Shown piece after piece: positions 1 through 7,985 of a stretch of 24,091 nt of DNA (the first letter of the stretch is position 1; each line of letters begins with the position of its first letter). The stretch comes from a virus, in IMG/VR virus record IMGVR_UViG_3300005617_000280, positions 1 through 24,091 of that record; one strand, 5' to 3'. The notes under the pieces were generated by a model. That model did not search any database. It worked only from the letters and a program-made list of their open reading frames with translations, and was not told the DNA's origin. Position numbers and translations under genes: made by a program.

Positions 1-1065
1 GTCAATCTGCGGAGCTGTATATCCACCACCGGCACCAATAGATGCTAAGGCATTTCTTACCCAACTCCTTGTTGCCATAGTATCCCTTTTACTATTAGAG
101 CTGTCAAAAACCCATAGTCCATGCATGTATTGAACTGAACCTGCTTCAGGAGTTGTTGTTAAAAAGCCATCTGTAAATTTTAGAGGAGCAGATCCTGCAC
201 TTGTTCCTCCAGCGCCCAGGTGCAGCATCGCAGTTGCAGTACCTTGTTGCAATCCAACATTTCCGGCACCAACATAAAGAGCTGTCTGACCAACTGCACT
301 TATATAAAGACCATTGTTTCTTTGCCTGGTGCCTGATGCAACACCCATAATAATTGATAAGCCATTATTAACGACGTCAGAATTTGCAGAAGCGCCATTG
401 AATTCAATATCTACTAATGATTTTGTGTTAAAGGATGTGCCGGCTGTTGAATTTGATGTTATTTTATAACCATAGCCATTACCTAAAGTATTCCACTGCC
501 ATTCAATCACGTTGTTTAAATTATTAATAGTATTCGATCCTGTAGCTGCACCAATGTTACTGAGTATAGCTGCCGGTGGTGTATAAGTATTCCTTAAATA
601 GTTTGCCAGCATTACAGCTGTATCACTGATGTTTAATTTACCAGCTATATCAGCTGCTTTTAAATAGCCTTGTAACCAGTGTTTATAATTCGCCAGCATT
701 GCAGCTGTGTCGCTGAAATTTACCTTACTAACGATATCGGCTGCCTTTAAATAACCATACAGCCAATGTTTATAATTTGCAAGCATCGCAGCAGTATCGC
801 TATAGTTAACTTTCAAACCAATTGCGGCCAGGGCTGTATATAAATGCGCACGCATTGTATCTGTTTGGTAATGCGATTGCATTATGATACTATCGTATGC
901 TTTAAATTTAAGGCCCTGTATTTTTTTATTGATACCTGCTTCCAAAACAGGAATCCATACATTATCAGGGTTGCCGGTAGCAGTTGGCATTGCACTTATT
1001 TTAATTTGTGCATTACTTACATAAGATGAGCTGAGTAACAGCAGAAAGAAAAATATTTTTTTCAT
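1..1065 (-). CDS. Exported tail-fibre-like protein, 3' end cut by window edge
   Basis: The frame is open from ATG at 1065 to the window edge, so the C-terminus is missing and about 355 codons are visible. The first 20 or so residues form a Sec signal peptide: MKK, then a run of Phe and Leu, ending SNA before Gln, a typical Bacteroidetes cleavage site. Residues about 85-156 hold two full and one half copy of a 29-residue repeat whose core is SDTAAMLANYKHW. The rest is rich in Gly, Ala, Asn, Ser and Thr with beta-type spacing, as in phage fibre or spike proteins. It is the last visible gene of the unit that starts at 3076 and follows a probable tail protein gene. A fibre or host-contact role is inferred from composition and place. 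It could also be an exported adhesin-like protein. Confidence 0.7.
   Translation of the reverse strand, partial: MKKIFFFLLLLSSSYVSNAQIKISAMPTATGNPDNVWIPVLEAGINKKIQGLKFKAYDSIIMQSHYQTDTMRAHLYTALAAIGLKVNYSDTAAMLANYKHWLYGYLKAADIVSKVNFSDTAAMLANYKHWLQGYLKAADIAGKLNISDTAVMLANYLRNTYTPPAAILSNIGAATGSNTINNLNNVIEWQWNTLGNGYGYKITSNSTAGTSFNTKSLVDIEFNGASANSDVVNNGLSIIMGVASGTRQRNNGLYISAVGQTALYVGAGNVGLQQGTATAMLHLGAGGTSAGSAPLKFTDGFLTTTPEAGSVQYMHGLWVFDSSNSKRDTMATRSWVRNALASIGAGGGYTAPQID
598..813 (-). repeat. Tandem 87-nt coding repeat (2.5 copies) in the fibre-like gene
   Basis: Units run 813-727, 726-640 and a truncated 639-598. Each full unit encodes 29 residues starting Lys-Val/Leu-Asn, then SDTA-MLANY, then KHWL-GYLKAADI. 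The two full copies differ at only a few residues and at several silent sites, so the repeat is not a very recent duplication. The half unit keeps the SDTA-MLANY part only. Such in-frame repeats are common in phage fibre stalks and can change in number. Confidence 0.85.
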
Positions 1066-1075
1066 GTACGTCGAT

Positions 1076-1690
1076 TTAATTTTCATTTATAATTACTTGA
1101 TCATCTTCTGTGATGAAATTGAAATTGTCTTCTGTTACAATGGGATTAATGGTTACTTCGTCGATTGTATCAATATCACCGGCGTACAGTAAAATATACC
1201 CCGCGCTATTTCTTATTGTCAACAAGTAATCTTTTGTGCCCTCTCTGGTGGTACCGGTTTCAAAATCTGCGCTGAGGTAAGCGTATGTGCATGCATTTCC
1301 AACCTGGTACCAAATATTTGCTGCACAGTTACTGTCCTTTATCAAAACAATGCACGGTTCATTCAAAATGTTTTTTATCATTTCGTGCTGCAGCTCATAA
1401 CTACCCGGCAGCATTACTTTAATTTCGTTATCGAACCTTGTAAAACCTGTATCACCGGTATTTTTTGCATCGTAATTATTTTTCTCCGGTGCAAGCAAGC
1501 ATTCAAAAAATGCTTTACCTGGTAAAAATTCATGCGTGTCCTTTATAACTACTTCATCACCTTTTGTAATCCAATCACCAGGGCTTTTGATGCCAGTCTT
1601 AGTAAACCAGCTCACCGGGGCAATAAATATTTTTTCGGCAAGGCCACTGCCGGTATTTATTGGGTTTAATATGTTTGCAAATACATACAT
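1076..1690 (-). CDS. Probable virion protein, paralog of the proteins at 11472 and 15468
   Basis: This 204-residue protein shares its whole first 165 residues with the product at 11472-12011. Shared blocks are NTGSG near residue 14, FIAPVSWF, a GDEV...HEF block, LAPEKN, and the strongly conserved KDSNCAANIWYQ followed by CTYAYL, DF-TGTT and G-K-Y. A C-terminal extension of about 35 acidic residues is unique to this copy. No signal peptide or membrane segment is seen. Its start ATG overlaps the stop of the upstream gene as TAATG, which implies translational coupling. It sits in the tail end of the late region. A tail tube or other beta-rich structural role is an inference from context; I do not recognise the family by name. 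Confidence 0.75.
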   Translation of the reverse strand: MYVFANILNPINTGSGLAEKIFIAPVSWFTKTGIKSPGDWITKGDEVVIKDTHEFLPGKAFFECLLAPEKNNYDAKNTGDTGFTRFDNEIKVMLPGSYELQHEMIKNILNEPCIVLIKDSNCAANIWYQVGNACTYAYLSADFETGTTREGTKDYLLTIRNSAGYILLYAGDIDTIDEVTINPIVTEDNFNFITEDDQVIINEN

Positions 1691-2241
1691 TAGATAAATG
1701 TTCCGTCTGCAGGTGGTTCAATAATGTTTAGTGTATTTTTAAATTTGAATCCGTACTCCACTCTCCAGCCAAACAGATTATCAAACACAGGACCTACAGG
1801 CTGTATCAAAAGATTATTAAAATCGAACTGACTAAATATCCTTTCACACTCATCTACATTACTACTGTAATGTTGCTGCCATACCTGTTTTAAAATATCA
1901 TACATTATTTCTTCCGTAGTTGAATAAGCCTCTTCCTGCTCACTCATACTTTTAACTGCAGCTTTCTTAAGGACCATAAAAGATCCACGAGGCAATTGCT
2001 TTATATCATAAGCGTTTTGCGATTGGGTTTGTGTTTCATACAATTCAATCAGCAAAGCAGGAGTACTTATTTTAGTAAGCAGCCCGGATATAATTTCATC
2101 AGCACCGAACTTGCAAAATCTTTTTGCACCAACGGCGCCATCATTATTTTCGCTCGTAGGATCATGCTGTATAAGGTGATGATGAACTGCCATCTGCCTC
2201 CAGTAATCGATATATACACTTATGTTATTTGTTGCGCTCAT
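1690..2241 (-). CDS. Conserved-looking late protein of unknown function (tail completion candidate)
   Basis: The product has 183 residues, mostly soluble and mixed alpha/beta, with no membrane segment, signal peptide or catalytic motif that I recognise. The start ATG at 2241 lies inside the last codons of the upstream gene (17-nt overlap), and the stop overlaps the next start as TAATG, so it sits in a tightly coupled trio. It lies directly upstream of a probable virion protein, where many phages carry tail completion or connector genes of 130-190 residues. That role is inferred from position only. Confidence 0.7.
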   Translation of the reverse strand: MSATNNISVYIDYWRQMAVHHHLIQHDPTSENNDGAVGAKRFCKFGADEIISGLLTKISTPALLIELYETQTQSQNAYDIKQLPRGSFMVLKKAAVKSMSEQEEAYSTTEEIMYDILKQVWQQHYSSNVDECERIFSQFDFNNLLIQPVGPVFDNLFGWRVEYGFKFKNTLNIIEPPADGTFI

Positions 2242-3076
2242 AGTATTCTGCTAATTCATTTGCTTTAATAATTTCCTGTTCGCTTTCAAAAAGCAATTCT
2301 TTTAAAAGTGTACAGCGTACTTCTTGCCGGTTACCATTTTTCGGACCAGCTGCAGCATGTATAACTTTTGTGAATGCCAGCAGATCTGGTTCACTTTGCT
2401 TACCTCCGCTATATGTTTGTGGAAAAATTAGCCGTAACTGATTACTGCAGCCGATATACCATAAATAAATTGTATATAGTATCCAAGGTTGTTGCCTGGC
2501 CGTTATTAAAAGTTTCTTTGCAACTTTTTCAGTGTCATATTTCACATACTCATTAGTTGCTGCATTAAACTGTAAATATTTTGTATCCTTTGGCCGGTAT
2601 AAGATGGCGGCCATCTGTGCCAGGTGTTTTGGATCAGGATCTTCCCTGAATTGCATGTAGTGTATTTCGCAATCCTCATATTCACCTGCTGTAAGGTTAT
2701 TAAAATCATCTTCCGGTCCGATCATTTCTTTTTTTGGGACCAATGGACAATTATTAAATGCTACCTGCAGAACTGGGTAAGGTTGTTTTGTTAGTTCATT
2801 GGCTTTATAAACGAATTCTGTAAGCTCAATGCTTTTCATGGCACAATCCTCAGCATCCAGCTTTTTCACGTAATCCTGGGGCAATCCTGCCTCTTTACAG
2901 CGATTTTTAAAGATGCTCAGGAAAACCATTGCCTTTGCTTCGGTTGCATTTTTGAAGTTGAGTAGAATGGATTGGGCAATGGTGTGCAGTTCTTTAAGCG
3001 TTAATTCATTCCACCCGGAGGGGAAAGTTATGCTTGTGCTTACTTTTCCTGGTTGATATAAGTCTATTTGTACCAC
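2225..3076 (-). CDS. Late protein of unknown function, first gene of unit 4, GTG start
   Basis: The frame extends up to a TTG at 3100, but a promoter-like element (3081-3117) overlaps that part. I therefore choose GTG at 3076, which begins MVQIDLYQPGKV and lies exactly 4 nt after the -10-like box, the same spacing as at 7809 and 11360. This gives 283 residues. The protein is soluble and helix-rich, with a Trp/Tyr-rich stretch (residues about 195-210) and no recognisable motif. Its place before tail genes would suit a tail assembly or adaptor role, but nothing in the sequence proves it. The TTG start cannot be excluded. Confidence 0.7.
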   Translation of the reverse strand: MVQIDLYQPGKVSTSITFPSGWNELTLKELHTIAQSILLNFKNATEAKAMVFLSIFKNRCKEAGLPQDYVKKLDAEDCAMKSIELTEFVYKANELTKQPYPVLQVAFNNCPLVPKKEMIGPEDDFNNLTAGEYEDCEIHYMQFREDPDPKHLAQMAAILYRPKDTKYLQFNAATNEYVKYDTEKVAKKLLITARQQPWILYTIYLWYIGCSNQLRLIFPQTYSGGKQSEPDLLAFTKVIHAAAGPKNGNRQEVRCTLLKELLFESEQEIIKANELAEYYERNK

Positions 3077-3080
3077 TTTG

Positions 3081-3117
3081 CTAAAGTAGAACAGCGGCAA
3101 AGCGGCAAAAAGGACAA
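3081..3117 (-). promoter_or_regulatory. Late promoter-like element P1 (TTGTCCTTTTT - 18 nt - TACTTTAG)
   Basis: On the minus strand TTGTCCTTTTT (3117-3107) is followed after 18 nt by TACTTTAG (3088-3081). Four nt later comes GTG at 3076. The same boxes at the same spacing occur at 7814-7850 and 11365-11401. TACTTTAG fits the Bacteroidetes -7 consensus TAnnTTTG except for one base. The 3094-3109 spacer region carries a doubled GCGGCAAA. Confidence 0.65.
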
Positions 3118-3120
3118 ATT

Positions 3121-3150
3121 AAAGAGCCCCTGTAGAAACAGGGGCTGATA
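3121..3150 (-). terminator. Hairpin terminator candidate just upstream of P1
   Basis: AGCCCCTGT (3125-3133) pairs perfectly with ACAGGGGCT (3138-3146) around a 4-nt loop. Read on the minus strand the hairpin is followed by CTCTTTAATTT, an imperfect U-tract. It ends next to the P1 element and would insulate unit 4 from read-through of the lysis unit. It shares the core GTTTCTAC with the stronger hairpin at 3247-3270. Confidence 0.6.
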
Positions 3151-3219
3151 TTTAAAACATCAAAAATGATATACTAACTTTTATCGACCAGGAAAAGTAA
3201 TTAATGATAATAGCATTTA

Positions 3220-3237
3220 ATTACGGGTAACCGTAAT
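3220..3237. repeat. Perfect 7-bp inverted repeat with GTAA loop
   Basis: ATTACGG (3220-3226) and CCGTAAT (3231-3237) form a perfect inverted repeat around GTAA. As plus-strand RNA the loop would be a GNRA tetraloop; as DNA it could be an operator. It lies between the two terminators after the endolysin gene. No function can be assigned. Confidence 0.4.
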
Positions 3238-3240
3238 CAT

Positions 3241-3270
3241 AAAAAAGGCTCCGGGTAGAAACCCAGAGCC
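3241..3270 (-). terminator. Rho-independent terminator of the portal-lysis unit
   Basis: On the minus strand GGCTC, T, GGGT pairs with ACCC, G, GAGCC (one U-G wobble, 10-bp stem, loop TTCT) and is followed directly by six Ts (3246-3241). It lies 28 nt past the stop of the endolysin gene. This is a classic intrinsic terminator and should end unit 3. Confidence 0.85.
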
Positions 3271-3298
3271 GTTAACGATTGCTTGCTATATGAAAATT

Positions 3299-3760
3299 TT
3301 AGAGGTATCTTAAAAATACTTTTATTGAGGAAATCTTTCTTTGCTTAGGGATACATACTTCAATGCCATTTCTGCTGCCATCATCATTGCTGTTTCCTTC
3401 GACTGCAGTAAAAAGATCACCGTCCACTTCATTCACAATGCCTGTATGCCCGTGGCCTCCGCCAAGGTCCAGGATAAAGATGTCACCTGGTTGCGGCGTC
3501 GATACTTTATGAAGTTTTGATGCCATGCCGGCACAAGTAAGGACATGCCCTGTTTTTGGTAGCGGGTTAATAACCTTTAGCGTTGCAGCTGCTTCATTGA
3601 AACACCAATAAACAAAACCCATGCACCAGTATGCAGGAGATTTTATTCCAACGCTTGCAAGATATTTTTGTACGTGCGGGCCCCAATTACTGCCCAGGGG
3701 TTCTTCCTGGTGCCCAATTTCTGCGGTTGCTATTTGAAGTGCTTGTTCCTGTAATGTCAT
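3299..3760 (-). CDS. CHAP-domain endolysin (peptidoglycan hydrolase)
   Basis: The 153-residue protein has the CHAP amidase/endopeptidase pattern: a catalytic Cys46 in YWCMGFVYWC, a His105 in GHGHTGIV preceded by PGDIF, and Glu121 in VEGNSN. These would form the Cys-His-Glu centre that cuts peptide or amide bonds in peptidoglycan. There is no signal peptide and no separate wall-binding domain, so release would depend on the holin. It is the last gene of the head-lysis unit, 6 nt after a membrane-anchored coiled-coil gene and before a strong terminator. The length is at the short end for phage lysins. A virion-associated lysin is a less likely alternative. Confidence 0.9.
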   Translation of the reverse strand: MTLQEQALQIATAEIGHQEEPLGSNWGPHVQKYLASVGIKSPAYWCMGFVYWCFNEAAATLKVINPLPKTGHVLTCAGMASKLHKVSTPQPGDIFILDLGGGHGHTGIVNEVDGDLFTAVEGNSNDDGSRNGIEVCIPKQRKISSIKVFLRYL

Positions 3761-3766
3761 AAAATT

Positions 3767-4381
3767 TTATTTTATAGATTGTTTGATTAATAATGCTGCA
3801 GCCACACCGGTGGCGATCTTCCAAAGGAGATTACCGGCTTTTTGTTTCCGGATACCTTTTTCCAAGCTTTTATTGTATTTCAACAATGCTTCGTTTGAAT
3901 GAAAGAAAACATTGAATGAACTTTTTAAAGTTTGGTACAAGCTATCCTTTACTGTTAGCATGGTATCTTTTATCCGCAATTGCTTTTCTAAATTGTTCGT
4001 AACAGCATCGCAGCTGCTTTCCGCCTCTTCAGAAAAAAAAGTATAATCGTTTGCTTTTTCCTGCATGTTTTTTTGCAAGCTATCAGGCAAATTATTGATG
4101 GCGATATCCAATTCCTTTTCTGCCATCAGCCGGCTGCTTCTTTCCTGTGCCAATTTATTTTTTAGGCTTACGGTACCGGACTGCAGCTTTTGATCTTCAA
4201 TCAAAAGACTGTCATACTTTTTTTTGAACGGTTGCTCTGCAGCAGCTTCTTGCTTTACAATTTCCTTTGGCTCTACAATTACAGGAGCGTTAGCATCTTT
4301 ACCACAACTTTTAAAAAGAAGAATGCCTAAAACAAAACCAAGCAACACCCAAAGGGTCGCTGTTCCAATTTTGTATATCAT
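3767..4381 (-). CDS. Membrane-anchored coiled-coil protein, spanin-like candidate
   Basis: The frame opens at 4471, but ATG at 4381 overlaps the stop of the upstream holin-like gene as ATGA. From there the protein begins MIYKIGTATLWVLLG, a proper membrane anchor, so I choose it (204 residues). After the N-terminal membrane segment and a Cys at about residue 26 comes a long charged helical stretch (residues 45-175) rich in Lys, Glu and Leu, then a second hydrophobic segment (about 183-198) near the end. The plan of anchor plus periplasmic coiled coil next to a holin and an endolysin matches inner-membrane spanins (Rz-like). The C-terminal hydrophobic segment is unusual for a spanin. Role inferred from topology and neighbours. 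Confidence 0.7.
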   Translation of the reverse strand: MIYKIGTATLWVLLGFVLGILLFKSCGKDANAPVIVEPKEIVKQEAAAEQPFKKKYDSLLIEDQKLQSGTVSLKNKLAQERSSRLMAEKELDIAINNLPDSLQKNMQEKANDYTFFSEEAESSCDAVTNNLEKQLRIKDTMLTVKDSLYQTLKSSFNVFFHSNEALLKYNKSLEKGIRKQKAGNLLWKIATGVAAALLIKQSIK

Positions 4382-4764
4382 AATGTACTTTTTGTTTGTT
4401 CGGTAGGCCACATAATTTTTGATACCAGGTTTAGCATCATAGTTATTGCAGTGATACCGAACCTTATCCATTGACTGGTAAGTGAGCTGAAATGAACTAC
4501 ATCAAATAATTCGTTCAAGGCGCCAACGGTGGCTACGATGGCCACAATTATTGTAGGCGTCAAACTTTTATTGTCAATCTCTACTGATAAATATTGTTTC
4601 CATGTTGTTAATGCACTTACTGCAAACATGGTAACTGCACTTACAATTGCAATAGTGCTGGCGTTGGTGATTGGCATTGTAGGAATAAGGCCCTGGAATG
4701 CAGTTAGAATTAAGACAAAGATGGTAAATACATTCACCCATTTGGATTTTGTTGCTGTTGACAT
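4378..4764 (-). CDS. Holin-like membrane protein
   Basis: The 128-residue product has three or four hydrophobic segments: about residues 9-28, 35-55, 67-86 and 98-116. Its N-terminus and C-terminus are short and charged. It lies between two other small membrane-protein genes and two genes before the CHAP endolysin. Small multi-span proteins in this position are usually holins, which open the inner membrane to release the lysin. The start is 2 nt after the upstream stop, and its own stop overlaps the next start as ATGA. Confidence 0.8.
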   Translation of the reverse strand: MSTATKSKWVNVFTIFVLILTAFQGLIPTMPITNASTIAIVSAVTMFAVSALTTWKQYLSVEIDNKSLTPTIIVAIVATVGALNELFDVVHFSSLTSQWIRFGITAITMMLNLVSKIMWPTEQTKSTL

Positions 4765-4766
4765 AA

Positions 4767-5036
4767 CTAATATTTATGGTTTAAAAAATCATTGATTGCC
4801 CTGGTATTGTTTTCAATAACTTCAAGCATATGTTCTCTGTCTTCTTCCATATACTTGGTAAATTTTTGTTCGAGCCGGTCATACTGCGCTTGTGTCTCTT
4901 TTTGCCTGGTATCTAATACATTCTTGATAAACCTTGCTAAAAAAACAATGGTGCAAATAAAGATTACGCATATAATTCCCAGTATGCCGTAATCGCTCAA
5001 TAATTTTGTTTCTCCAGGGATTTGTAAAAAAAACAT
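4767..5036 (-). CDS. Small single-span coiled-coil membrane protein (lysis-associated)
   Basis: The 89-residue protein has one strong membrane segment (about residues 17-36) followed by a charged helical tail of about 50 residues. This layout recalls XhlA-like or small holin accessory proteins, but with the membrane segment at the N-terminal side. It is the first of three membrane-protein genes before the endolysin, so a role in lysis timing or as a second holin is reasonable. No family-specific residues are recognised. Confidence 0.7.
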   Translation of the reverse strand: MFFLQIPGETKLLSDYGILGIICVIFICTIVFLARFIKNVLDTRQKETQAQYDRLEQKFTKYMEEDREHMLEVIENNTRAINDFLNHKY

Positions 5037-5048
5037 AGGGTAGCGAAT

Positions 5049-6053
5049 TTAAAAAAGTCCAAAAGTTGTATTAAAATCTTTGTTGTTACTCTTCACACAT
5101 TTGCTTTCTGTTGTTACAAAACCAATCCAGCTGGCAAAATCTTCTTTGTGTGCGGTAATAAAATCCTGCGCATCTTTAATCCACTCCTGGGCAGCATTGA
5201 TACATGCATCACGGAATGTAGTATAGGTTTTGTCAGTTATTTGTTGCCTGGTGTTTTCATTATCATTGGTACTAAATGATGCAGCTGCAAGAACAGATAA
5301 GCCATTTGCATTGATACGAACGTTAAGAACAGGCATTGCAAAAGCTATAGTAAGGTTTGCGATCGCTTTTTTTAATTTAAAAAGCAATTGGTCTTCAGTT
5401 TCATTTGTGGTTTGCTCAGCTGCAATAGTTTTTTCCTTCAAAGAATTATATAAATCATCTCCAAGAATTTTTTTAATGTGGATCTGTTCAACATCTACCA
5501 TTTTCTGGCGCATCGCCCAATAGTTACGGTACGGACTTGCAGACGGAAAATAAACATTAAACTCGCCGCCTGTTTTAATGAACATGCTGCGGTATTCTTT
5601 AAACTGATCACTGTCTACCCAGGTTGGGTAATCATCTTTGTTATCTTCCAGGAACTGCAGCAATAGTTCTCCTGCCTCTTCGCCTTCTCTTAAATTTGCT
5701 TCAATGAATTTTGTGCCCTGGTATTGATAGGCAGTTTTGGAAGTACCAGTTTCCTGGCGTTGCATGCCGGCATCACCTAATTGTACATCTGCTTTTGGTG
5801 CATACGCTACACAAAACATCGGACCAATTACCATGCGGCATTGTAACAATAAATCTTTTAGCCTGTCTGACAGGGCGCTTTCATTTGCAGCAGCTTTATA
5901 GGCTTCATCCAGTTCGGTATATAATTCTTTACCTAAAACAGTTAGGATATACTTTTGCTCAACCAGGCGAATTGTTGGTTGTATTCCGGCAAAATTTACT
6001 TCACCGGCCAGCTGGGCAAATTCCTTTAATTTATTGGTGTCTTTAAATAACAT
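5049..6053 (-). CDS. Probable head-tail connector or adaptor protein (Bacteroidetes phage family)
   Basis: The 334-residue, helix-rich soluble protein starts MLFKDTNKLKEFAQLAGEVN. It shows two similar halves: residues about 20-60, around LVEQKYILTVLGKELYTEL, and residues 180-215, around VEQIHIKKILGDDLYNSLKE, suggesting an internal duplication. It follows the portal gene with a TAATG overlap, the usual place for connector genes. It resembles unknown-function proteins found beside portals in Bacteroidetes prophages (possibly DUF6712, from memory and uncertain). The connector role is inferred. Confidence 0.7.
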   Translation of the reverse strand: MLFKDTNKLKEFAQLAGEVNFAGIQPTIRLVEQKYILTVLGKELYTELDEAYKAAANESALSDRLKDLLLQCRMVIGPMFCVAYAPKADVQLGDAGMQRQETGTSKTAYQYQGTKFIEANLREGEEAGELLLQFLEDNKDDYPTWVDSDQFKEYRSMFIKTGGEFNVYFPSASPYRNYWAMRQKMVDVEQIHIKKILGDDLYNSLKEKTIAAEQTTNETEDQLLFKLKKAIANLTIAFAMPVLNVRINANGLSVLAAASFSTNDNENTRQQITDKTYTTFRDACINAAQEWIKDAQDFITAHKEDFASWIGFVTTESKCVKSNNKDFNTTFGLF

Positions 6054-7516
6054 TATGATACCACTTTTTGAGTGCCGCTATTTTGATTTAATGTTGTTAA
6101 TTGTGTATCCCTGATACGGAAGTGAATGTCATCACCCCATTGATTAAAATCCCTGGCCAAATAAATTGGTTCCAGTGCTACCTGCCTTTCCAGCTGCAGG
6201 GAAGAAGTATATACCAGGAACGCTTCACGCTGATCACTTCCACCGGTGCGTTGTGTGCCGGTGCCAATAGTGCCGGCACCAAACAAAGTTGGATGTACCT
6301 GCATTGAAGTAAGGATCTGCACATCAGCTGCAGAGGACATGATGATATCTTTATCGACATTGCTTTTATCTTCAATCGCAGTAATTTTTACTCTGCCATA
6401 TTCTGTTTTATTGTGTGTATCCACTTCAAAAAAACTAACGAATGTGCTGAAAGCTTTTTTATCGCTGTTCAGGTATTCATCCATTTCTTTTACCAGTTCG
6501 CGTTTGGCTTCAGCCTGTTCCTGCTCAGTTTTTTTATCCCATTCTTCTTCGCCATATTTAGTTTCAAAATAATTTTCCGGTACTTCAATGTGATATTTTA
6601 TACGAAGTGCTTTTGTATAAAGGGCTTTAAAGATGTTAGGAATTTTACAGGCAATTTCTATCCAGCCGCCGAGCCTGGCGCCGTCCCATGTGGCCACCTG
6701 GTAGTAGGTTTTATTTACTGATGGATAATTAACCGGTAGTATAGCGCTCTTAAGTTGACTTTTTTTTCTGGATTGATTTAATTTGTCAGCTATAGTAGTT
6801 AAGCTTTCCTTTGGATTGTACATATCAATGCAATCCAATTGCTTAATATAACGGTTGTCTATGCTCGCAATATTTACAGGATTCTCCAGCAAACCTAAAA
6901 CAGCTTTATTAGGGTCAAATTTTGCAAACTGATCTTTACTCATTCCCCACATCTTGCTTAGAAAAACGGTATCGATCACACCATCATCGTTCATGTTCTT
7001 ATACCTGGTGTCGCAACTCTCCTGGTGAACGAAGTGAGATATTTTTTTACCATCCTTGGTAAGCACCACTTCGGGGAAACAATTGGCAAACCATGTCCAG
7101 TCCTGGAAGTATTCCATAAAAAACCGGAACATGCTGCGATTCTCCAGAAATGCGTAAACTTCTTTGTATTGTGTACGGTCAAGGGGTTCAAATATTTCTT
7201 TCTTGCCTTCATCTTCATAGCCCGTGACTTTACCTGGTATTATGCCGCCGCCATAAAGTATGCGTGCCTTCCAATCTAATGCAGCTCTGCCAATACCGCA
7301 ATAGGCCATTTGCCTTTCGATGTTGTTAGGAAAGCGATTGTCTTCTCCCCAAAAAGCAACGTCTAAAACGTTCTGTGCTTTTTTAACAGGGATAGCTGTT
7401 CCGGTATCATTTGCATTGAAGGTTCCTGCAGTGTTGCTTGTTTTGCTAAAGAAAACAGCGCTACCGCTTTGCTCTGCAAATCCAATAGGACCTGATATGT
7501 GGATTTCAGAACTCAT
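6053..7516 (-). CDS. Phage portal protein
   Basis: The 487-residue protein has the length of a portal and the C-terminal pattern typical of one: an SAADVQ...VHP block, then FGAGTIGTGTQRTGGSDQ, then a long helix ending near YLARDFNQWG. In portal proteins this region forms the clip-to-wing helices around the DNA channel. A middle charged helical part (residues about 310-350) is also typical. The portal ring is the head vertex through which terminase pumps DNA. The start overlaps the upstream stop as ATGA, and the connector-like gene follows with a TAATG overlap. The portal is in a different transcription unit from the terminase. Confidence 0.85.
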   Translation of the reverse strand: MSSEIHISGPIGFAEQSGSAVFFSKTSNTAGTFNANDTGTAIPVKKAQNVLDVAFWGEDNRFPNNIERQMAYCGIGRAALDWKARILYGGGIIPGKVTGYEDEGKKEIFEPLDRTQYKEVYAFLENRSMFRFFMEYFQDWTWFANCFPEVVLTKDGKKISHFVHQESCDTRYKNMNDDGVIDTVFLSKMWGMSKDQFAKFDPNKAVLGLLENPVNIASIDNRYIKQLDCIDMYNPKESLTTIADKLNQSRKKSQLKSAILPVNYPSVNKTYYQVATWDGARLGGWIEIACKIPNIFKALYTKALRIKYHIEVPENYFETKYGEEEWDKKTEQEQAEAKRELVKEMDEYLNSDKKAFSTFVSFFEVDTHNKTEYGRVKITAIEDKSNVDKDIIMSSAADVQILTSMQVHPTLFGAGTIGTGTQRTGGSDQREAFLVYTSSLQLERQVALEPIYLARDFNQWGDDIHFRIRDTQLTTLNQNSGTQKVVS

Positions 7517-7809
7517 AGGATAGCTTCATTGTTTAGGTGAGTGATCAGCGGGGGGTGCACTTTGCGTATCTGCATATTCTTCAGTTCCAGGTTAAGCGTA
7601 AAATGTTTATTGTGGGCAGGATTCCTTTCAATATCTGAGGTAGCAACAGTTGGCATGCCTGATGCTTCCAATAATTGCTTACGGGCAATGCGGCACTGGT
7701 TAAACTCCAGGTACTGGCCACCTTTTTCTTTTAATAGATCTGCAGTAAAAAATCGGATGCTATGCCACTGGCCATTGGTAAGTATTTGAATTGCCTGCTT
7801 TAAATTCAT
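7513..7809 (-). CDS. Small unknown protein, first gene of the portal-lysis unit
   Basis: The 98-residue protein starts MNLKQAIQIL, is basic and soluble, and looks like a mixed alpha/beta fold with a possible winged-helix start (residues 1-50). I do not recognise it. The start is firm: ATG at 7809 follows the P2 -10-like box by 4 nt, so the mRNA may be leaderless. The stop overlaps the portal start as ATGA, which implies coupled translation. A role in head assembly or as a regulator is open. Confidence 0.75.
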   Translation of the reverse strand: MNLKQAIQILTNGQWHSIRFFTADLLKEKGGQYLEFNQCRIARKQLLEASGMPTVATSDIERNPAHNKHFTLNLELKNMQIRKVHPPLITHLNNEAIL

Positions 7810-7813
7810 GAAG

Positions 7814-7850
7814 CTAAAGTATAGCAGCAGGGAAGTGGTAAAAAGGACAA
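7814..7850 (-). promoter_or_regulatory. Late promoter-like element P2 (TTGTCCTTTTT - 18 nt - TACTTTAG)
   Basis: On the minus strand TTGTCCTTTTT (7850-7840) is followed after 18 nt by TACTTTAG (7821-7814), then CTTC and ATG at 7809. Boxes and spacing match P1 exactly and P3 closely, while the spacers differ in sequence. Transcription would start at or within a few nt of the ATG. Confidence 0.7.
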
Positions 7851-7953
7851 CTTAACCGTTACAAATTTCTAAATATGAATTGAATATCTATAAGCTATCT
7901 TTTTTGAATTTTTGCAGCATTTCTTTAAACAGTGCTTTGATAACCAGTGCTGT

Positions 7954-7984
7954 AATTTTTCACTTTTTTTAAAGTGAAAAAATT
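7954..7984. terminator. AT-rich symmetric hairpin, likely bidirectional terminator
   Basis: TTTTTCACTTT (7956-7966) pairs perfectly with AAAGTGAAAAA (7971-7981) around a TTTT loop. Both strands read as a hairpin flanked by T-runs. It would end transcripts leaving the large terminase gene and the GC-rich stretch before the next promoter P2. Between it and P2 (7851-7953) I see only AT-rich sequence without a convincing gene. Confidence 0.65.
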
Positions 7985-7985
7985 G

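Noticed and set aside
4382-4471. N-terminal extension of the spanin-like protein up to 4471
   Set aside because: It overlaps the holin-like gene by 94 nt and would put a polar stretch before the membrane anchor. ATG 4381 has an ATGA overlap like other pairs in the window.
7870-7955. Short minus-strand frame ending ALFKEMLQKFKKDSL, possibly the remnant of a gene end
   Set aside because: Only about 23 codons lie between two stops. A direct GCACTG repeat can explain the pattern. It is not enough to call a pseudogene.
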